A DNA stretch of 64,000 bases, taken from NCBI GenBank assembly GCA_013176395.1, contig JABMLP010000033.1, positions 238,391 through 302,390 on the forward strand. Direction: 5' to 3'. Both the position numbers and the translations under genes were made by a program. Below are positions 35,497 through 45,451 of this stretch, one piece after another. Positions within the stretch are counted from its first letter, which is position 1, and each line of letters opens with the position of its first letter. Below the pieces are notes generated by a model. The model ran no database searches and had not been told where the DNA came from. It saw only the letters and a program-made list of their open reading frames with translations. The stretch comes from Venturia oleaginea. Taxonomy: Eukaryota; Ascomycota; Dothideomycetes; Venturiales; Venturiaceae.

Positions 35497-37106
35497 AGAG
35501 ATGAAAACAGCACACACAGCGAGAACTCAATTTTTGGAATTTACAGAAGTATCATCTAAAGATCATCAAAACACCTCTGCCAGTGGCCGCTCCGGCCTCT
35601 AGAGGCCATCGCGCGTCCCTCAGCGTCGATGAGATATCTCTAGAGTCGCCGTCGCGGCCACGGCAGAGCAAGCAGACGAATACATGAGCAAGCTACACGA
35701 ACGATGCGTCCACCAAAGACAACAGCAACCATCTAGTCACTATCTCCCGGCTAGTCCATCACCCCAGATGACACTGCAACGCTCCGAGTCGACGAGTCAC
35801 TGCTAGAACGGCAATACCTTCAACACAACTCAAACACCAGACGCCCGGTGCGCAACAATCGGCACCACACACCACTGCAACGACTAGACAATCCTCTCCC
35901 AACGTCTTGGCAAACCGTCCTGCTACAAGCTGTTGCCCAGAGCCTTGAGCCTCTCCCCAAACTGTTGCGTCCCAGTTATGGCATTGGCAAGAGTAGGTGC
36001 GCGACACAGTAAGTAGTAAGGACGCATAGAAGGAGCCTATTGGCGGCAAATCCCCTCCCTGTAAGCTAGCAGACGTAGCCTTGAGCCTCTCCCCAGACTG
36101 TTGCGTCCCAGTTATGGCATTGGCAAGAGTAGGTGCGCGATATAGCAAGCAGGGAGAGCGACTAGCAGCAGATAGGCTCCGACTATAAGACGACAGGTCT
36201 ACAACACAATCGGTGCGACACGATACGGCAGCTGCTAGAGAACCTCATCTACTATCGTCTCCGCAAACCGTCCTGCTGCAAGCTGATGTTCAGAGCCTTG
36301 AGCCTCTCCCCAAACTGTTGCGTCCCAGTTATGGCATTGGCAAGAGTAGGTGCGCAACACAGTAAGCAGTAAGGACGTATAGAAGGAGCTTATTGGCGGC
36401 AAATCCCCTCCCTACAAGCCAGCAGACGTAGCCTTGAGCCTCTCCCCAGACTGTTGCGTCCCAGTTATGGCATTGGCAAGAGTAGGAGCGCGATATAGCA
36501 AGTAGAGAGAGCGACTAGCAGCAGGTAGGCTCCGACTATAAGACGGCAGGTCTATAGCACGATCGGCGCCATACAATACGGCAGCTACCAGACAGCCTCG
36601 TCCACGGGCATACCCGGAGTATCACACCCAAGCAGCGAAATCACGACTACGATGGTTACTATTGTCTCCAGCATCACACAACCAAATACACCGCCGCATA
36701 GGAATCTGGTGCAAGGCAACTTTCACAAGCAGAAACATACTTAGGGAACCCATTGGCCTTGAGGGATAAGGCGAAACAGATAGACAAAGCTGAGCATTAG
36801 AGGGAGACTGTAGGTAGAAGGATAGCGAAACACGAGGCATTGCCTCTTGAGTCTACATAGCACAGATATACTAGCAGAATACCCAGTATCTACAAGAGCC
36901 AGCGGGCATTTGGAGATACTGGTTAAGGGAAAAGAGGGAGGACGGAGGGGACAGCTGGTCTTGTTTCAGTGAACGGGGCGAAGTGGGGCGCGGTAGATTA
37001 TGTAATCTATCACGTGTCGGCTGTCTGATGAAGTCCTCCTAACCGGACATAGCTGCCTGATTAAGCGGCTGCAACCGAGTAGGATAAAATCAATCAATCA
37101 ATCAAT
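35497..37106 (+). mobile_element. non-autonomous LINE derivative, unit C
   Basis: Third 1.6-kb unit, nearly identical to unit B, including the GAAGTATCA segment and the internal 353-bp duplication. It is followed head-to-tail by the full LINE. Confidence 0.83.
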
Positions 37107-37249
37107 CACTCGTTAGAGATTGTAAAAACACCACAACAGCGAGAACTGAGATCTTTGAAACTGAATAATTATAACGCAAATACACATCCCCTCAAGAGGA
37201 CTCAGGTTGTTCTAGGCTCGACGCGTCGCCCAGCGCGTAGAAACGAGAG

Positions 37250-38881
37250 ATGACAATACCGTGGCCTCAAGAGGTAGTCTGGCCGACCGGACTTCATGAG
37301 CACGCTACACAAATCACAAGGCACCTTCGAAACGCATTACTCTACCTCGAAAGCGGACAGGCTCTACCTGTACCCCCAGACCAAGTAAAGGCAATTATCA
37401 CGACGATGCTGCCCTTGATTGCAAAGGCCCAAAGGACCCCCGATATGACAACCGTCCACGATCAACTACGCATTATACACACTGAGATGACTCAAGACAC
37501 AAAGGCAACGGCGAAGGAGATAGCTGGGATAAAGGGAGAACTTAAAGCTCTGAGAACAGACACACAGAAGAACATCACTATTGGTGAGGAAGCGAAAACG
37601 GCAGCGAAAGAGGCAACAGAGGTGGGCAAGACCGTTGCAGGAATAGCGAGTGATATCAAGAACAAAGGGACACAATTCCAAACAGGCATGCCAATGAGCT
37701 ATGCTGCTGCCGCTACCCGAGAAGGGTTAGCTACAAGCACACATAGCATAAAAACCCAAAGTGTTAAGACTCCCGCGACGGTCCGACGTGAGATTATCGT
37801 AAACATCAGGAACGCACAAACGATCCAGAGCCTGCGCGCAATGAATCCACGCAATTTAAAAGCCCACGTTGACCGAGCCATTTCCCAAAGTCAAAACGAA
37901 CATATAGCCAATCTAAAGATCATGTCTGCTAACCAGCTCAAAAGCGGAGATCTGAGCATCAGAACGGCGACAAATAGTGAAATGCAGCTTCTCAGACAAT
38001 TCACGGAGGACTGGACCCCACGTATTGGGAACGGGACGTCAGTACGAAATCCAACGTATGGCGTTCTTGTACATGGCATACGTACTAGTACGATGAATAC
38101 AGACAAATTCGAGGAAACTAGAGACGCCATTCTGCAAGACAATAAGCCGTTTATTCCAACCGCGAACATCAAATACATTGGATGGTTGACCCGGAAGGCG
38201 CCAACAAAAGCGATGTCGTCGGTCATCATCGAGTTCACCAAGCCTGAGGACGCAAACAAGATCATCGATGAAGATCTGGTGTGGCAAGGGGAGATGTGTC
38301 AAAGCGAACGATATGAGAGACAATGCCGACTGAAGCAGTGCTTTCAGTGCTACAAATACGGCCACATAGGAACTCAATGCAAAGCAGCGAAAACATGTGG
38401 CTACTGTGCGCAAGAACATAGTTCTAGGGACTGCCCTTCGAAGACTGGACAGACCACACCTAGGAAATGCGCCAACTGCCAGGGAGCCCATGAAGCATGG
38501 AGTCAACAATGCCCAACTAGGAAGGAGGAACTCACTCGGACAAAGGCAACGTACGCGAACAGACCTCGGTATCACCCTACGATGTTCACCTGTGATGAAA
38601 TACCTATTCAAAATTCCGTCCGAGAACCTCCTGGAAGAACGAGGTCAACCACAGACCTGACCTCACGCCAAGGGCCAAGGACCAGAGGGATGCAACTATT
38701 ACCTGGAAATGGACAAAAGAGACCTGCCCCAGGAGACAAGGAGAACGAAGGATCACACCAGAGTCAAAGGCCACAAAGAGCAACGAAGATGTCGAGGAGG
38801 GCGCTTGAGGCGCTAGAGGGCAATACCCTAACGTGTAGAAACACACAATACATGGAAATCGATGAGGACTCGGATCTATGA
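37250..38881 (+). CDS. LINE ORF1 protein (nucleic-acid chaperone, zinc knuckles)
   Basis: Intact 543-residue frame starting MTIPWPQEVVWPTG. Residues 60-150 are predicted coiled coil (EIAGIKGELKALRTDTQKN). Then come SYAAAATRE, a block frequent in fungal LINE ORF1, and a globular middle. Three zinc knuckles follow in tandem: CFQCYKYGHIGTQC, CGYCAQEHSSRDC and CANCQGAHEAWSQQC. It should coat LINE RNA in the RNP. The stop TGA overlaps the ORF2 ATG in ATGA (38878-38881), which suggests coupled reinitiation. Confidence 0.9.
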   Translation: MTIPWPQEVVWPTGLHEHATQITRHLRNALLYLESGQALPVPPDQVKAIITTMLPLIAKAQRTPDMTTVHDQLRIIHTEMTQDTKATAKEIAGIKGELKALRTDTQKNITIGEEAKTAAKEATEVGKTVAGIASDIKNKGTQFQTGMPMSYAAAATREGLATSTHSIKTQSVKTPATVRREIIVNIRNAQTIQSLRAMNPRNLKAHVDRAISQSQNEHIANLKIMSANQLKSGDLSIRTATNSEMQLLRQFTEDWTPRIGNGTSVRNPTYGVLVHGIRTSTMNTDKFEETRDAILQDNKPFIPTANIKYIGWLTRKAPTKAMSSVIIEFTKPEDANKIIDEDLVWQGEMCQSERYERQCRLKQCFQCYKYGHIGTQCKAAKTCGYCAQEHSSRDCPSKTGQTTPRKCANCQGAHEAWSQQCPTRKEELTRTKATYANRPRYHPTMFTCDEIPIQNSVREPPGRTRSTTDLTSRQGPRTRGMQLLPGNGQKRPAPGDKENEGSHQSQRPQRATKMSRRALEALEGNTLTCRNTQYMEIDEDSDL

Positions 38882-41800
38882 GAGAGAAGGACCAACTTAA
38901 TATACTACAGTACAACGTACGCAAATCAAGGGATACGGTTATGGCAACTCTACTCCGTGATCCAAGAGTAGCAGAATACGATATTATTGCTATCCAAGAA
39001 CCGTGGCGCAACCCCTTCATGTCGACAACACACCACCCAGCGAAGAATATATTCCACTTATACTATCCGACAACGAACAAGGAGGATGGCCCAGCAAGGG
39101 TGTGTTTCTTTGTCAACAAAAGGCTAGACCACGGCAGCCTGCAATTCGAACAGCACACAAGAGACGTCTGCTCATTGAGAATCAGTATCAGCAATGGCGA
39201 TCAAACAGAAAACGAGCTGGTAATACACAACGTCTACAATACGGTCCAAAACATGCCAAACCGCATCAGCTCACTGCCGACCCTAAGAGCTCGATTGGAG
39301 AAACACGCGCTGAAAGAACAGATGGTATTAGGCGACTTGAACTTACACCATAGAATGTGGGGCGGAGCGCAGGTCGCAGACGAAGACCGAGAAGCGGAAG
39401 AACTTATCGAAATTATGGAGAGATTTGATATGTCAAGCATGCTGCAGCCCGGAACGGTAACGTACGAAGAAGGCAGCAGCAGAACGACGATTGATATGTG
39501 CTGGATGACATTAGGCTTGATTGACAGGATCATCAGTAGCAGAGTAGACAGAGAGCTAGACCACGACTCAGACCACCTCCCCATCAGCATCATACTGGAT
39601 CTCCGGACGCGCTCCACGGAAATCAGGCCAGGATGCAACTGGAAACTCCTAGACTGCAAGGAGTTCTGCGGGACGCTCAGAGACACCCTACCGGCACGAA
39701 GGAGACCAAGGACGAAAGCAGCGCTAGACATGTACACGATGGAGTTAGTCAAAGCGATCAAAGATGCAGCAGCGAAGACAATTCCCCTCACAAGACCATG
39801 CACCAAGGCGAAAGAGGGATGGGACGGAACATGCTCGAGAGCATTGGCAGATACAAAACGTCTAAGGCGCATACACGAGAGAAGACACACGGAGGAGACA
39901 TGGGAAAACTACCGCGAGGCGAGGAACCACAAGACACGGACGATCAAGAAGGCGCTCCGGCAAGCACACAGAGACCGCGAGAAATGGCAGTAAGCTCCAC
40001 TGAATCCCTCTGGAAAATAGCCAAGTGGGCGCGCAATACAGAAAGCCAGCCCCCAAGTGTGACGCCAATTATCAAGTGTCCGACGACCGGCAACCAGGCT
40101 ACTACACCCTCGGCAAAAACGATTCTCCTTCGGGACGCCTTCTTCCCAGCACCGCCAGAAGCAGACCTCGACGATCTACAGGATACAAGATATGATGATT
40201 GTATACCAATGCCAAACGTTACTAAGAAGGAGGTACTGGACGCAATACAAGCAGCGTCACCCTTCAAGGCCCCGGGACCGGATGGGATCCCAAACAAGGC
40301 CTTGCAGACGTCATCTTATATGTTGGTGGGACACCTGGCGACAATTATGAACCAGAGCCTACAACTGGGCCACTACCCGACACATTTCCAAAGCTCGACC
40401 ACGGTAGTGCTACGCAAACCAGGGAAGGACGACTACTCGACTCCAAAGGCATACCGACCTATTGCGCTCCTGAATACGATTGGCAAGGCCATGGACGCAG
40501 TAATCGCTAAGAGACTTAGCTACCTGGTGGAAACACACCAAGTCATCCCAAGGATGCACATGGGAGGCAGGAAGTTAAGGTCAACGGAACACGCACTACA
40601 CGCTGTAATCGAGAGAATCTACAACGCTTGGAACAACGAAAAAGGACAAGTCGCTAGCCTGCTGCTCCTTGACGTGTCAGGCGCCTTCGACAACGTATCC
40701 CACAAGAGACTCCTACACAATCTTCGGAAAAGAAAAGTTGATGAGAGAACAGTACGATGGATTGCTAGCTTCCTGAGCGATAGACGCACGCGAATTGTCA
40801 TCGATGGCTACGAATTTGACGAGTACACGGTTGAGACTGGGGTACCACAGGGATCGCCCCTATCCCCCATCTTATACATATTCTACAACTCTGACCTTAT
40901 TGAGCAATGCGACTCAGGCGACGATACTGCAGCTACAGGCTATATCGATAACGCAGCCATACTTACATGGGGCAACACAACAGAAGAAACGTGCAAGAAA
41001 CTCGAAAACGCGCTGGAAAAGGCAAACTGTTGGGCAAAGACACATGCATCAAAATTCGCCCCAGAAAAGTTCCAACTGACACACTTCACAAGAAGACGCA
41101 CCCGTATAAACACACAACAGCCCGTTCAAACGGCATGGGGATGCATTGCGCCTAAGACAACGTGCAAATATCTAGGCGTGACGCTAGACAGCAAACTCCA
41201 ATGGAAGGAACACATCGAAGAAATCAAGCGGAAAACTACAAAAACAGTGAACGCACTGTGCTCTCTGGGCAGCTCAACATGGGGCGTCAGTCTGCTAGAT
41301 ATGCGAAAAATCTACCGCGGAGTAGTAGTCCCTCAGATGATGTACGCGTGTTCAATCTGGTCGAATTCAGGAATGAGGGGAAAACCATACACGAGAAAAA
41401 CGCTTGACACACTTCAGTCAATCCAAGCACGTGCAGCACGAATTATCTGTGGAGCGTTCAAAGCGACATCCAGAGTCGCCCTCGACATAGAGACCTACCT
41501 GCTCCCAGTCGAACAACAAATCTGGAAACACAACACTGAAACCCTCAGCCGTATACTCACGTGCCAAGACCTCCCTAAACTGCTAGATACTCAATTCGGA
41601 GAACCAAGGTCAAGACAACGAGCAAGCTACGATAGCCCATTATACAACATATATCGAGACGCCGAAGAGAAAGGAGCAGCAAATCTCGACAAGCGAGAGA
41701 CAATCCCGCCGTTCGTAGCAGCACCATGGTGGCAAGGCCCAAAGACACATATCGCACCAAGCGATGAAGCGGCACACTCTGAGCACGACTCCGTCACTAG

Positions 41801-42759
41801 AGTCGAGGGTAATATTTGCATCTATACAGATGGGAGTAGCATAGACGGACATACAGGCGCTGCAGCAGTCTGGCCGCTGAAAAGACAGACGAGAAGCACG
41901 TATATGGGCCCTGAGACGACCTCCACGGTGTACGCAGCTGAACTTCAAGGAATAAATCTAGCGCTGCATATGGTTCAAACAGACATCGAGGCAGGAAACG
42001 AACGGAGAGACATCAATATCTTCACCGACAACCAGGCAGCGATACGCTCGCTGACAAGGCCGGAAGGCCGATCAGGAGCATACATTGTCAAGCGGGTTGT
42101 ACAACGGATCACACAACTTCACGAGTACGGAGCTATCGTGAACATCCGATGGATCCCTGCCCACGAGGGAATTGACGGGAACGAGGCCGCTGACCAAGCC
42201 GCCAGGGAGGCCACTGGATGGAGAGAAGACGGAGAGAAAGGACCAAGAGCTGATATGCCACCGGAACCTGTACCCGCTAAGAACGACAATCAAGACGTGG
42301 TGCTGGAAGGTAGTGAATAAACAATGGTTGACTAGCTGGAAATCCGAGACAAAGGGGAAAGCCACGAGGAGATACACACCTAAGCCTACTAAAAGGGTGC
42401 TCCAACTCCATCAAGACCGGAGCAAGCGAGAAAGTGCGATCCTCGTACAGATGAGAACTGAAAAGATAGGGCTCAAGGCCTTCCTCTTCAGCCGACGTGT
42501 CCAAGGTATCCCAGACTCTAGGTGTGACTGCCGTGAAGGGATGCAGACCGTAGCCCATATCCTCCTGGAATGCCGCAAGTTCCGGGACATCCGGAGAGAC
42601 GAGTTGGGCCGCTTCTCAGGACGAAACAACCTCCGGAATATCTTGACTACGCATAAGTTAGCCACAAAAGCTATCAGATTCATGGAACAGACGCGGGTCC
42701 TTGGGCATAGTGGGATCGAAAACGCGCAGACGACGCTGAGCATTGAGGGGAGACTGTAG
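38878..42759 (+). pseudogene. LINE ORF2: endonuclease, RT, RNase H, zinc tail
   Basis: The endonuclease starts MREKDQLNILQYNVRKS, then AIQEPW, LGDLNLHHRMWG and SDHLPISI, the expected catalytic blocks. A frameshift near 39993 separates it from RT (FKAPGPDGIPNKAL, YRPIALLNTIGK, LLLLDVSGAFDNV, VPQGSPLSPIL). The catalytic YxDD block reads YIDN: codon 40950-40952 is AAC where GAC is expected. RNase H has IYTDGSS, AELQGINLAL, TDNQAAI and ANIRWIPAHEG-like NIRWIPAHEG. A second frameshift near 42290 leads to the C-terminal zinc region (CDCREGMQTVAHILLEC), ending at 42759. Two shifts and a dead RT site mean this copy cannot move itself. Confidence 0.9.
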
Positions 42760-42954
42760 GTAGACGGAAAGCGAAATATGAGGCATTGCCTCCCGGAATC
42801 TAGATAGCACAGATGTACTGGTAGAACAACCGACATTTACAAGAGCCATTGGGCATTTGGAAATAGTGGTTGAGGGAAAAGAGGGGGGATCGAGGGGATA
42901 GCTGGTCTTGTTTTGGTAAGCAGGGCGAAGTGGGACGTGGTAGATCATATCACG

Positions 42955-43046
42955 TGTCGGCTGTCTGATGAAGTCCCCCTAACCGGGCATAGCTGCGTGA
43001 TTAAGCGGCTGCAACCGAGTAGGATAAAATCAATCAATCAATCAAT
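42955..43046 (+). other. LINE 3'-terminal hairpin and TCAA tail
   Basis: A short hairpin (GTCC, 8-nt loop, GGGC here; GTCC...GGAC in units A-C) lies about 50 nt before the TCAA repeat. The stem stays paired in both versions through a wobble. This is a likely site recognised by the reverse transcriptase and is shared by LINE and units. Confidence 0.6.
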
Positions 43047-43106
43047 CACTCGTTAGAGATTATCTTTGCAATACACTCTACCCTACACTTCTATCACATC
43101 TTTACA

Positions 43107-44476
43107 GACTATATGGACAAGGGCTGGATACGCGCCAGCAACTCACCAGCGGCAGCTCCAGTCTTGTTTGTAAGAAAACCAGGTGGAGGCATTCGGATGT
43201 GTGTCGACTATCGGGCACTGAATCGAATCACTCGATCGGACCGCTACCCATTGCCACTAATCCGAGAAACCCTACGAAATCTAGCAACAGCGCGGCGGCA
43301 TTCCATCGGCTCCGCATCAAGCACGGCGATGAGTGAAAAACGGCTTTTCGCACTCGATTTGGACTATTCGAATGGCTAGTTACCCCCTTCGAACTAGCTG
43401 GCGCATTGGCGAGCTTCCAACGATACATCAACGGAGTCCTACGGGAATCCCTAGATATCTGCTGTTCAGCCTACATGGACGATGTCTTGATATGGAGCGA
43501 CGGCGACTATCTGGATCACATGGTTAAGGTTAACCAAATTCTTGCCAAGCTCAAGACTGCTGGACTTCGGCTAGACTTAAGCAAGTGCGAGTTTGCTGTT
43601 CAGGAGGTCAAATATCTGGGGTTCATTATCACTGCAGGAGAAGGGATCAAAGTCGACCCAGAGAAAGTTGCCGCGATTAAAGAATGGGAGGCTCCAGTCA
43701 ATGTCACAGGCGTACGCTCCTTCCTAGGCTTTGCAAATTTCTACCGAGACTTCATCGACAACTTCTCAGAGCTCTCCGACCCCCTAATCAAGTTAACACG
43801 GAGGGCCGTCGCTTTTGTCTGGAACAAAGAACATGAGAACGCCTTTCAAGTCTTGAAGGAGCTATTCATCTCCGCCCCAATACTGGCTCACTGGAATCCA
43901 GACCTGGATATGGTACTCGAGTGCGACTGCTCTGGCTACGCGCTAGGAGGCACGTTGTCGCAGAAGGATACAAAAGGGAATGTAACTACGAGATTCACGA
44001 TAAGGAATTACTAGCAGTAATCAAGTCCATTGAACACTGGAGAGGAGAACTACGCAGTGTTGCAGCACCTTTCAAAGTCCTTACCGATCACAAGAATCTC
44101 CGCTACTTTATGACAGCGCAGCGTTTGTCAGAGAGACAAGCAAGATGGTCGCTAGTTATATCTGAGTACCAATTCCAGCTGGAATTTCGCGCCGGAAAAC
44201 TAGCGCAAAGACCAGACGCACTATCAAGAAGACATCAGGATATGCCACATGACAAGAACGACGAGAGACTACAAGGGCGAGTGGCCCAGTTGATCAAGGA
44301 CGAATGGCTTCCTCCTCTTTCCGAGAGGACGACCGAAACAATCGCAATACAAGCCCTTATCTGCCCAGTCAATACACCGAATATATCCAATAGTACATGG
44401 GACGTTATACGGGAGCCCCAGCAAAATACTGGACTGGACGGTCGACACCAGCTAACTGTCGAAAACGGTCAACACC
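43107..44476 (+). pseudogene. Gypsy-E3 pol continued: RT and RNase H, with deletions
   Basis: Begins [20 protein letters not shown] and continues [21 protein letters not shown] short deletion near 43290 removes the motif-A block with the first catalytic Asp and shifts frame. Then FQRYINGVLRESLD and the YMDD catalytic block (AYMDDVLIW) follow, then VKYLGFIIT and VRSFLGFANFYRDF. Another small deletion near 43980 interrupts RNase H (CDCSGYALGGTLSQKD, then CNYEIHDKELLAV, LTDHKNLRYFM). The frame ends at the E5 LTR. The RT is inactive. Confidence 0.85.
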
Positions 44477-44786
44477 TGTTAAGGGATGGAATCCTTCTCT
44501 CTAGCTTATCCATGACTGGATTTCCAATTGTTCTCTTGTTATTCTGCAAGCTGTCATGTTCTATTTTGCAAGCTGTCATGTTCTATTTCGCAAGCTGCCA
44601 TGTTCTATTTTGCAAGCTGTCACGTTTCCATTTAAAGATACTTTCTAGAAGGATCTATTGTAAGAGGAGGATTATATATACTAGCTATCCTTCCTGTACT
44701 TACACTTTCTTCTCTGTACTTAGATACTTGAAATAAAAGCTGTCTTCCCTCACTTGCGAAACACCTTTGAGGGTTGAACTCTTACA
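44477..44786 (+). repeat. 5' LTR of E5 copy 1
   Basis: 310 bp, TGTTAAGGGATGG to CTCTTACA. It contains a 21-bp tandem repeat (core GCAAGCTGTCATGTTCTATTT, four copies), a TATA-like ATTATATATA at 44671 and GTACTTAGATA at 44716-44726, complementary to the primer site just downstream. Confidence 0.9.
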
Positions 44787-44787
44787 T

Positions 44788-44798
44788 TATCTAAGTAC
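44788..44798 (+). promoter_or_regulatory. E5 self-priming primer-binding site
   Basis: TATCTAAGTAC, one base after the LTR, is the exact complement of GTACTTAGATA (44716-44726) in the LTR. The latter lies about 40 nt after the TATA-like box, where transcription should start. Tf1/sushi elements prime with the 5' end of their own RNA in this way, also over 11 nt. Copy 2 shows the same pair (55199-55209 / 55272-55282). Confidence 0.7.
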
Positions 44799-45451
44799 CT
44801 CAGTCTTACAAAGGAAGAAAGGCTCACAGAGAGCAAGCTCCAAAAAGGAATTTCAAGAAGAGGACACTTGTCCTAATCCAAGAAGCGAGGGCCAACCTCA
44901 AGGGCCAAACAGAAAGGAATTTCAAGAAGAGGACACTTGTCCTAACTCAAGAAGCAAGGGCCAACCTCAAAGGCCAACTTCAAGGGCCAACCTCAAGGGC
45001 CAAACAAAAAGGGAATTCAAGAGAATTCAAGCTGAGATTTTCTAGAAGGTGCTAGAATCTCCAAGAAGCAAGGGCCAACCGAAAGGGCCAATCCAAAAAG
45101 GGAATTCAAGAGAATTCAAACTGAGATTTTCTAGAACGTGCTAGAATCTCCAAGAAGCAAGGGCAGGTCATCCTAAGACAGCGTAGTCTTAGGAGTTGAA
45201 GCTGTAATAAGCTGAGGAAAGAAAGAGCTAGGGAGAGAGATTTAATACACTTGGCCTTCACAGTCCCTGGGAGCTCTGTCCTTAGTAATAAGGATTGCAG
45301 AGCGGACTATAGTGTAAAAAAATCCTTCTGGGATTCTATAGTCACCTTCCTATACTAATAGGCATTGACTCTATACTGCCTAGCAAATCTCTAGAGTAGA
45401 GCCTAGGAGTGTGTATAGTAGTGCTCTCTATTATCTCTCATAGGTGAAAAT
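44799..45451 (+). other. E5 leader with short repeats and a conserved stem-loop
   Basis: 650-nt untranslated leader. It has repeated AAGAAGCAAGGGCCAACCTC blocks, a repeated AGATTTTCTAGAA...CTAGAATCT near-palindrome, and an 8-bp-arm hairpin (CCTAAGAC / GTCTTAGG, 6-nt loop, 45172-45193). A packaging or dimerisation role is possible but not shown. Confidence 0.6.

Larger units (their letters stand above)
37121..43046 (+). mobile_element. Tad-like LINE with endonuclease, RT and RNase H
   Basis: 5.9-kb non-LTR retrotransposon: 129-nt 5' leader, ORF1, ORF2, a 290-nt 3' region and a TCAA tail. A perfect 14-bp target duplication CACTCGTTAGAGAT flanks it. The ORF1 knuckles, apurinic-type endonuclease, RT and RNase H order is that of the fungal Tad1 clade. 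Its 5' end and last 300 bases are shared with units A-C, so it is their likely source of machinery. ORF2 is broken in this copy. Confidence 0.9.
26233..43106 (+). mobile_element. Gypsy-E4: chromodomain element, both LTRs invaded by non-LTR units
   Basis: Inserted in the E3 RT gene. Flanks are GACGA (26228-26232) and GACTA (43107-43111), a 5-bp target duplication with one substitution; the right copy fits the E3 reading frame. Each LTR is 135 bp once its inserts are removed (89+46 bp). Between them lie gag (29666), pol (30808-34535) and an 870-bp tail with antisense frames. The pieces account for the whole 16.9 kb. Confidence 0.9.
35408..43106 (+). repeat. 3' LTR of Gypsy-E4 with unit C and a LINE inside
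   Basis: Left arm 35408-35496, right arm 43061-43106. The inserts sit at the same nucleotide as in the 5' LTR, after TTAGAGAT. All three junction copies of the target are the full 14 bp (35483-35496, 37107-37120, 43047-43060). Confidence 0.88.
22587..44476 (+). mobile_element. Gypsy-E3: Ty3/Gypsy element split by nested insertions
   Basis: Pieces in order: 5' LTR (22587-22614 and 24044 to about 24189), gag, protease, RT N-terminus up to 26232, then RT, RNase H and a short pol tail from 43107 to 44476. E4 fills 26233-43106. E5 cuts it off at 44476; integrase and 3' LTR are not in the window. The start TGTTATGGG resembles the E5 LTR start TGTTAAGGG, and the proteases share a DNG motif, so E3 and E5 are related. 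Confidence 0.8.

Noticed and set aside
27835..43000. CTGATGA near the 3' end of the LINE and units, like a hammerhead ribozyme core
   Set aside because: A GTCC/GGAC stem follows, but the required GAAA after stem II is missing (ATAG instead), and no stem III with cleavage site is seen.
44477..44760. Small plus-strand frames repeated in every E5 LTR (FCKLSCSILQ type) as a peptide family
   Set aside because: They read through the 21-bp repeat and TATA region of the LTR; their ends change with repeat number.
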